Source: Rubrobacter sp. (GTDB taxonomy: Bacteria > Actinomycetota > Rubrobacteria > Rubrobacterales > Rubrobacteraceae). Taken from it: 7,782 bases of DNA. Below the pieces are notes generated by a model. That model did no database searches, was not told the DNA's origin, and was given only the letters and a program-made list of their open reading frames with translations. Each line of letters begins with the position of its first letter. Within the stretch, counting starts at the first letter, position 1. A program made the position numbers and the translations under genes. This document shows, one piece after another, positions 4,868-7,782 of the stretch. The stretch spans positions 1-7,782 of the forward strand of contig JACDAR010000324.1 in assembly GCA_013695335.1 (NCBI GenBank). Direction: 5' to 3'.

Positions 4868-5860
4868 CTATGTCAGAGGGCTGATCTCACCTATCGCAAC
4901 GCCGTGAAGATCATACAATTCGGAGGTCTCACGCTGACCAGGCGTCCTGATTCCTTGCCTGGAGAGGGCGGCGAGGACTGCGGGGCGGACCGCCCGGCCT
5001 GAGCCGTCGGAAACTTTGATGGCCATCCCCCATCCCTCAGGGCTCCCACACGCGAAGACGGCTTCGGCCCCGCCTTTCACGAGGAGATCCGTGTTCTGCA
5101 TGAGTTCCGTGTCAAGGCGATCCGTCCCCGCGACCATGTAGGGATTGGAGCGCATGGCGTCCCGGATTCGGCTGGCTGATACCGCCAGCTCGCCTGACAG
5201 GCCCTCCCCACTGGCGAGGCGGGCGAAGCCGATCGCGAGGTTCTTCAGTGGCATGGCAAAGGTCGGGACGCCGCAGTTGTCCCCCGCGACCAGGATCTCA
5301 TCCCGCCCCACGACGCAGATCTCGGACAACGCGCCGAGTATCTTCTGCTGCACGGGATGGTCCGGCCTGCGGTATCCGGTCGTGTTCCATCCCTCGTGGA
5401 CGCACAGGGCCAGCATCCCAGCGTGTTTTCCCGAGCAGTTGCCGTGGATGCGCCTCGGCACTTCACCGCTCCGGGCCAGCCTGGCCGCCGCCGAGCCGTA
5501 CAGCGGCGGGTGGGCGCCGTTTTGAAGGTCATCCTCAGAGAGCCCGACCCTTCGTAAGATGGACCGAACCGCGGAGAGATGGCGGGGCTCACCGTTGTGC
5601 GAGGCGCAGGCGACCGCAATCTCCTCGTCAGAGAACCGCAGGGCGTCGGCTGCTCCAGATAGCAAGAGCGGCAGCGCCTGGAACGGTTTGGCCGAAGACC
5701 GCAGGTAGACGTATCCTTCCGGGTCGCCAACCGCGTCGAGGATCTCGCCTGTGGGATCGCAGACCGCTACCCTGCCCCGATGGACGCTCTCCACCACTGG
5801 GCCGCGCCTCGCGGCGGCGAGCGGGGTGTCTTGGGGCAGGCTGGCTGAGGCGTCATGCAA
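4868..5860 (-). CDS. L-asparaginase, Asparaginase_II (Rhizobium etli type) family
   Basis: A 330-residue enzyme of the class represented by the thermolabile/constitutive R. etli asparaginases, which hydrolyse L-asparagine to aspartate and ammonia. It is unrelated to E. coli AnsA/AnsB. The family signature is complete: RSSAKPFQ (54-61) with Ser55 and Lys58, CASHNGEP (85-92), IHGNCSGKHAGML (138-150) with Cys142 and Lys145, and AGDNCGVPTFAMPL (192-205) with Asp194 and Cys196. Ser-x-x-Lys plus the metal-binding Cys/Lys/Asp/Cys set match the residues described for R. etli ReAV (Ser48, Lys51, Cys135, Lys138, Asp187, Cys189). No signal peptide is visible, so it is probably cytosolic. I chose TTG 5860, which has a strong site (GGAGAG) 7 nt upstream and lies 4 nt after the preceding gene's stop. 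It is the last gene of the amidohydrolase operon. Confidence 0.93.
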   Translation of the reverse strand: MHDASASLPQDTPLAAARRGPVVESVHRGRVAVCDPTGEILDAVGDPEGYVYLRSSAKPFQALPLLLSGAADALRFSDEEIAVACASHNGEPRHLSAVRSILRRVGLSEDDLQNGAHPPLYGSAAARLARSGEVPRRIHGNCSGKHAGMLALCVHEGWNTTGYRRPDHPVQQKILGALSEICVVGRDEILVAGDNCGVPTFAMPLKNLAIGFARLASGEGLSGELAVSASRIRDAMRSNPYMVAGTDRLDTELMQNTDLLVKGGAEAVFACGSPEGWGMAIKVSDGSGRAVRPAVLAALSRQGIRTPGQRETSELYDLHGVAIGEISPLT

Positions 5861-5864
5861 CGGG

Positions 5865-6170
5865 CTACTCTCCGGCCAGCCGGATGATACCGAGCGAGGT
5901 GAGATCCTGGGCCACGCGCATCCTGCCTATGGCTGGCGGGAAGTCGTCTTCGGCGAAATATTCGCGAGACTCAAGGATCAAAGCGCGAACCCTCTCAAGC
6001 AACTCTTCGTCGGATCCTCCCGGTCCCCTGCCCCTGGCGCTTGCCTCGGCCATCCCCATCAGAACGTCAGCGCGGGGGCTCCGCATCCACATGGACAGGA
6101 TCGCCATGTTCAAATACCCGTGGACCCGAAGCAGATGCCCCGTTCGCAACTGGACGCCAGCGTACTCCAT
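5865..6170 (-). CDS. Hypothetical protein, 101 residues, between amidohydrolase and asparaginase
   Basis: I do not recognise this protein. The ATG at 6170 overlaps the amidohydrolase stop as TGATG and has a GGTGG 8 nt upstream; a GTG at 6182 would add four residues. No signal peptide or true membrane span is seen. There is a short hydrophobic, Met-rich stretch (GYLNMAILSMWM, 18-29), then a Gly/Ser-rich linker (about 44-53), then a likely amphipathic helix (DEELLERVRALILESREYF, 54-72), and an end piece DFPPAIGRMRVAQDLTSLGI (76-95). It has no cysteine and only one cluster of acidic residues (FAEDDF). Placement in a tightly overlapping operon argues that it is a real gene, perhaps a partner or accessory of one of its neighbours. 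That is inference from position only. Confidence 0.6.
   Translation of the reverse strand: MEYAGVQLRTGHLLRVHGYLNMAILSMWMRSPRADVLMGMAEASARGRGPGGSDEELLERVRALILESREYFAEDDFPPAIGRMRVAQDLTSLGIIRLAGE
5868..5873 (-). promoter_or_regulatory. Ribosome binding site that fixes a TTG start for the asparaginase
   Basis: GGAGAG on the minus strand, 7 nt before TTG 5860, overlaps the last codons of the upstream small gene. The nearby minus-strand ATG at 5856 is out of frame, so the rare TTG start is the best choice. Confidence 0.55.
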
Positions 6171-6991
6171 CAACCGAACCACCGCCGGATGTTGCCTGAG
6201 AGAATGCCGGGGATGTGCTCATCCGGGACTCCAGCCGCATCGGCGGCGGCCAGGGTGGCGTGTAGCGTCGATGGATAGTCTCCGTACGGAATATCCGAGC
6301 CGTAGCTGATGCGACCGGGGTCGAGCGAACTGAATAGGACGTACAGATCCTTGGCCTGCACCACGGAAGTCTCGAAGAGCACGTTCGGATGCCCCTCGAA
6401 CTGCCGCGCCGCCTCCAGCGTCTCCACCATCGCGGCGTGGCCCAGGATCAAGCGCAGGTTCGGATGCTTCTCGACGGTGGGCAAAAGCGGCTCCACAATG
6501 CGCTGCATGGCGAAACCGGCGTGGATCAAGACCGGAATGTTTGCCCCAGCCGCCATCCCGAACAGCCGCACCACCTTCGGATTGTCCAACTCGAACTCCT
6601 GCGAGACCGGATGCAGCTTCAAGCCCTCGAATCCCCGTTCGATACAGCGGGCGAACTCCCCGTCGTAATCGAGGTGCGGGTTCAACCGGAAGAAAGGAAC
6701 GAAGAGGTCGGGATAGTCCTCGTACGCGCTCCAGACAACGTCGTTCGGCCCGGAGTAATCGTCGCGGGCGTTCGGGTCGTTCAGGGGGAAGACTATGCTC
6801 TGCACAATCCCGGCGGCCTGCATCCGCTCGCGCATCCCCTCGCCGGTCATCGTCCGACCATCAATGTCCACCCCGATATGGGCGTGGGCGTCGAATACCC
6901 CCAGGTCAGACGGTATCTTGCTCTTCGTCCACTCCCAAACGGAGGCCATCGCCCCGCTCGTCAGCGCCTCGATGCCGTGCCTTTGTTCCAT
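6170..6991 (-). CDS. Amidohydrolase family protein (Amidohydrolase_2, TIM barrel)
   Basis: A 273-residue metal-dependent hydrolase or decarboxylase of the amidohydrolase superfamily, of the type seen in PF04909. Visible features: FDAHAHIG with the HxH metal pair (His36, His38), GLKLHPVSQEF (Lys125, His127), PVLIHAG (His157), LILGHAA (His185) and YGSDIPYGDY with the catalytic/metal Asp233. The product ends GNIRRWFG, the usual N-A-x-R-hydrophobic end of this group. The substrate cannot be told. The frame is open to an ATG at 7084, but third-position GC falls from high to about half upstream of 6991, and that stretch looks like intergenic DNA. I therefore chose ATG 6991; ATG 6949 or an upstream start remain possible and no candidate has an ideal ribosome binding site. 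It is probably the first gene of an operon with the 101-residue protein and the asparaginase. Confidence 0.88.
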   Translation of the reverse strand: MEQRHGIEALTSGAMASVWEWTKSKIPSDLGVFDAHAHIGVDIDGRTMTGEGMRERMQAAGIVQSIVFPLNDPNARDDYSGPNDVVWSAYEDYPDLFVPFFRLNPHLDYDGEFARCIERGFEGLKLHPVSQEFELDNPKVVRLFGMAAGANIPVLIHAGFAMQRIVEPLLPTVEKHPNLRLILGHAAMVETLEAARQFEGHPNVLFETSVVQAKDLYVLFSSLDPGRISYGSDIPYGDYPSTLHATLAAADAAGVPDEHIPGILSGNIRRWFG

Positions 6992-7308
6992 CTCCGTCAA
7001 AGCGTCCGCCGATCCAACCAAAATTCCAACAACCGTGCAATGGTAGCAAGAGAGGCGACGCATCGCTGAATTTGGATCGCCCATGCTACGACGTCCAGGC
7101 GGGCCGGAGCAGTCGGGTTATCTTGCCAACATCCCGGCAGCAATCACTTGCCCGCATCTTTACGGTAGGCAAGCCCACAGGGTGCCGAGTTGCGTCGCGA
7201 GCCGTGCGGGTGCGAGTCCTGTAGCCTCGACATCGTCGACATGAGCACCGACACCCCGCACCTCATAAGCAGCTTCGTCGGTAGCGAGTCGCTCTAGGAA
7301 CCGTCCGC
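6992..7308. other. Intergenic region without a firm gene
   Basis: About 317 bp between the amidohydrolase start and the stop of the CBS-domain gene, both on the minus strand. It should hold the amidohydrolase operon's promoter; the AT-richer stretch at about 7015-7060 is the likely place, but I see no convincing -35/-10 pair. A 6-bp inverted repeat (CTTGCC 7147-7152, GGCAAG 7168-7173) and a tight 5-bp hairpin (7227-7231 with 7235-7239) are present; neither has a T-run. From about 7147 to 7297 the sequence is open and G/C-biased at every third base, described separately as a possible small frame. Confidence 0.5.
7190..7297 (+). CDS. Possible small Cys-containing frame or gene remnant (weak)
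   Basis: This 35-codon frame starts with TTG and contains REPCGCESCSLDIVDMSTD. The open stretch runs back to 7169. Over its 42 codons, third positions are about 83% G/C against about 55-57% at the first and second, which is the bias of real genes here. However, a minus-strand frame (7147-7293) uses the same base column as its third position and is also open, so the strand is uncertain. The putative ribosome binding site (AGGG) is poor and I recognise no family. The CxCxxC cluster could bind metal if this is real. It may instead be a decayed gene end or chance. Confidence 0.15.
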   Translation: MRREPCGCESCSLDIVDMSTDTPHLISSFVGSESL

Positions 7309-7782
7309 CTACACTTCCCGGCGCAGCGTGAGCACGGAGACGCGGGGACCGTCCACGCTCTTGACGGTCAGCGTGGCGCCGTCTGCTTCGACGGTGTCAC
7401 CAGCCTCGGGAGGACGGCCCAGCGAACCAAGCACGTAGCCGCCTATGGTGTCGAAATCCTCGTGGGGCAGGTCGAGGTCGAAGTGTTCGTTGACATCCGT
7501 TATGGGAATGCGACCGTCTATGGCGTAGGTGTCGTCGCCGAGTTGCTCAATGGCCGCCTCGTCCTCGTCGAACTCGTCCTGTATCTCACCGACCAACTCT
7601 TCGAGCACGTCTTCTATGGTGATAAGCCCCTCCACAGAGCCCCATTCGTCTATGACTATCGCCATCTGGAGCTTGCGGCTCTGGAAGTCTCGCAGGAGCT
7701 GCTCTATCGGCTTGTTCTCAGGTATGACGAGGCACTCGCGCATGATCTCGCGGATATCGAAGCCGTCGGGGTCCTCGCCAGC
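7309..7782 (-). CDS. HlyC/CorC (CNNM) family protein, C-terminal part (cut by window edge)
   Basis: The last 157 residues of a CBS-domain membrane-associated protein of the HlyC/CorC/CNNM group, linked to divalent cation (Mg2+, Co2+) transport or efflux. The frame is open through the window edge (AGEDPDGFDIREI precedes the Met at 7743, which is therefore internal). The visible part holds the end of the CBS pair (VIPENKPIEQLLRDFQSRK, then MAIVIDEWGSVEGLITIEDV), the acidic linker LEELVGEIQDEFDEDE, and the CorC_HlyC domain (YAIDGRIPITDVNEHFDL, then DFDTIGGYVLGSLGRPPEAGD and a final strand VSVLTLRR). Nucleotide would bind the CBS pair. The N-terminal CNNM membrane domain would lie outside the window. 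Gene symbols vary (corC, tlyC, yrkA), so none is given. Confidence 0.93.
   Translation of the reverse strand, partial: AGEDPDGFDIREIMRECLVIPENKPIEQLLRDFQSRKLQMAIVIDEWGSVEGLITIEDVLEELVGEIQDEFDEDEAAIEQLGDDTYAIDGRIPITDVNEHFDLDLPHEDFDTIGGYVLGSLGRPPEAGDTVEADGATLTVKSVDGPRVSVLTLRREV

Noticed and set aside
5248..6309. Long open frame on the plus strand opposite the asparaginase operon
   Set aside because: Arg/Pro/Ser-rich product without any motif, lying antisense to three genes with clear families or operon packing. It is a typical shadow in GC-rich DNA.
6389..7069. Long plus-strand frames opposite the amidohydrolase
   Set aside because: They are antisense to a gene with a complete set of metal-binding motifs and have low-complexity Arg-rich products.
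7206..7222. T-arm-like hairpin suggesting a tRNA
   Set aside because: GCGGG-TGCGAGT-CCTGT can fold, but the loop lacks TTC and no matching acceptor strand, D-arm or anticodon arm lies upstream.

Overview
This is a GC-rich bacterial window (roughly 60% GC, with strong G/C at third codon positions and several GTG and TTG starts). It carries ten well-supported or likely genes, one small hypothetical gene and almost no mobile DNA. The gene set is a PAC2-family protein, a short leucyl/phenylalanyl-tRNA-protein transferase, a LarE with three conserved cysteines, a DUF456 membrane protein and an Asparaginase_II-type asparaginase. Together with the codon use, this would fit a Chloroflexota (Dehalococcoidia-like) chromosome. 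That placement is inference; no rRNA or other taxonomic marker is present.

Layout. (1) Positions 1-2267, plus strand: a tight run of the 3' end of a FabF-type ketoacyl synthase, a PrxQ/BCP-like peroxiredoxin, LarE and a DUF456 membrane protein. The gaps are 6, 1 and 2 nt, so this is almost certainly one transcript. (2) Positions 2265-2739: a lone Imm8-family immunity-like gene bounded by two arrays of 7-bp repeats in inverted orientation. The outermost 24 bp are a perfect inverted repeat. The first TAG of each array is also the stop codon of the flanking gene on that side. (3) Positions 2737-4256, minus strand: aat followed by a PAC2-family gene. (4) Positions 4257-4831: an intergenic region shared with the divergent fluoride channel gene crcB. 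A seven-codon leader frame overlaps the crcB start codon in an ATGA junction. (5) Positions 4868-6991, minus strand: an amidohydrolase, an unrecognised 101-residue protein and an L-asparaginase, overlapping or 4 nt apart. (6) Positions 6992-7308: no firm gene. (7) Positions 7309-7782, minus strand: the C-terminal end of a HlyC/CorC-family CBS-domain protein that runs off the window.

How the genes work together. Most are housekeeping or stress functions: fatty acid elongation, peroxide removal, sulfur insertion into an organic cofactor, fluoride export, N-degron tagging and asparagine hydrolysis. The least ordinary element is the orphan Imm8-like gene between the inverted heptad arrays. It looks like a small inserted cassette, or a gene caught between two copies of a dispersed repeat. 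Next in interest are the asparaginase/unknown/amidohydrolase operon, the crcB leader peptide and the aat-PAC2 pair. I see no phage, IS transposase, CRISPR array, tRNA or rRNA.
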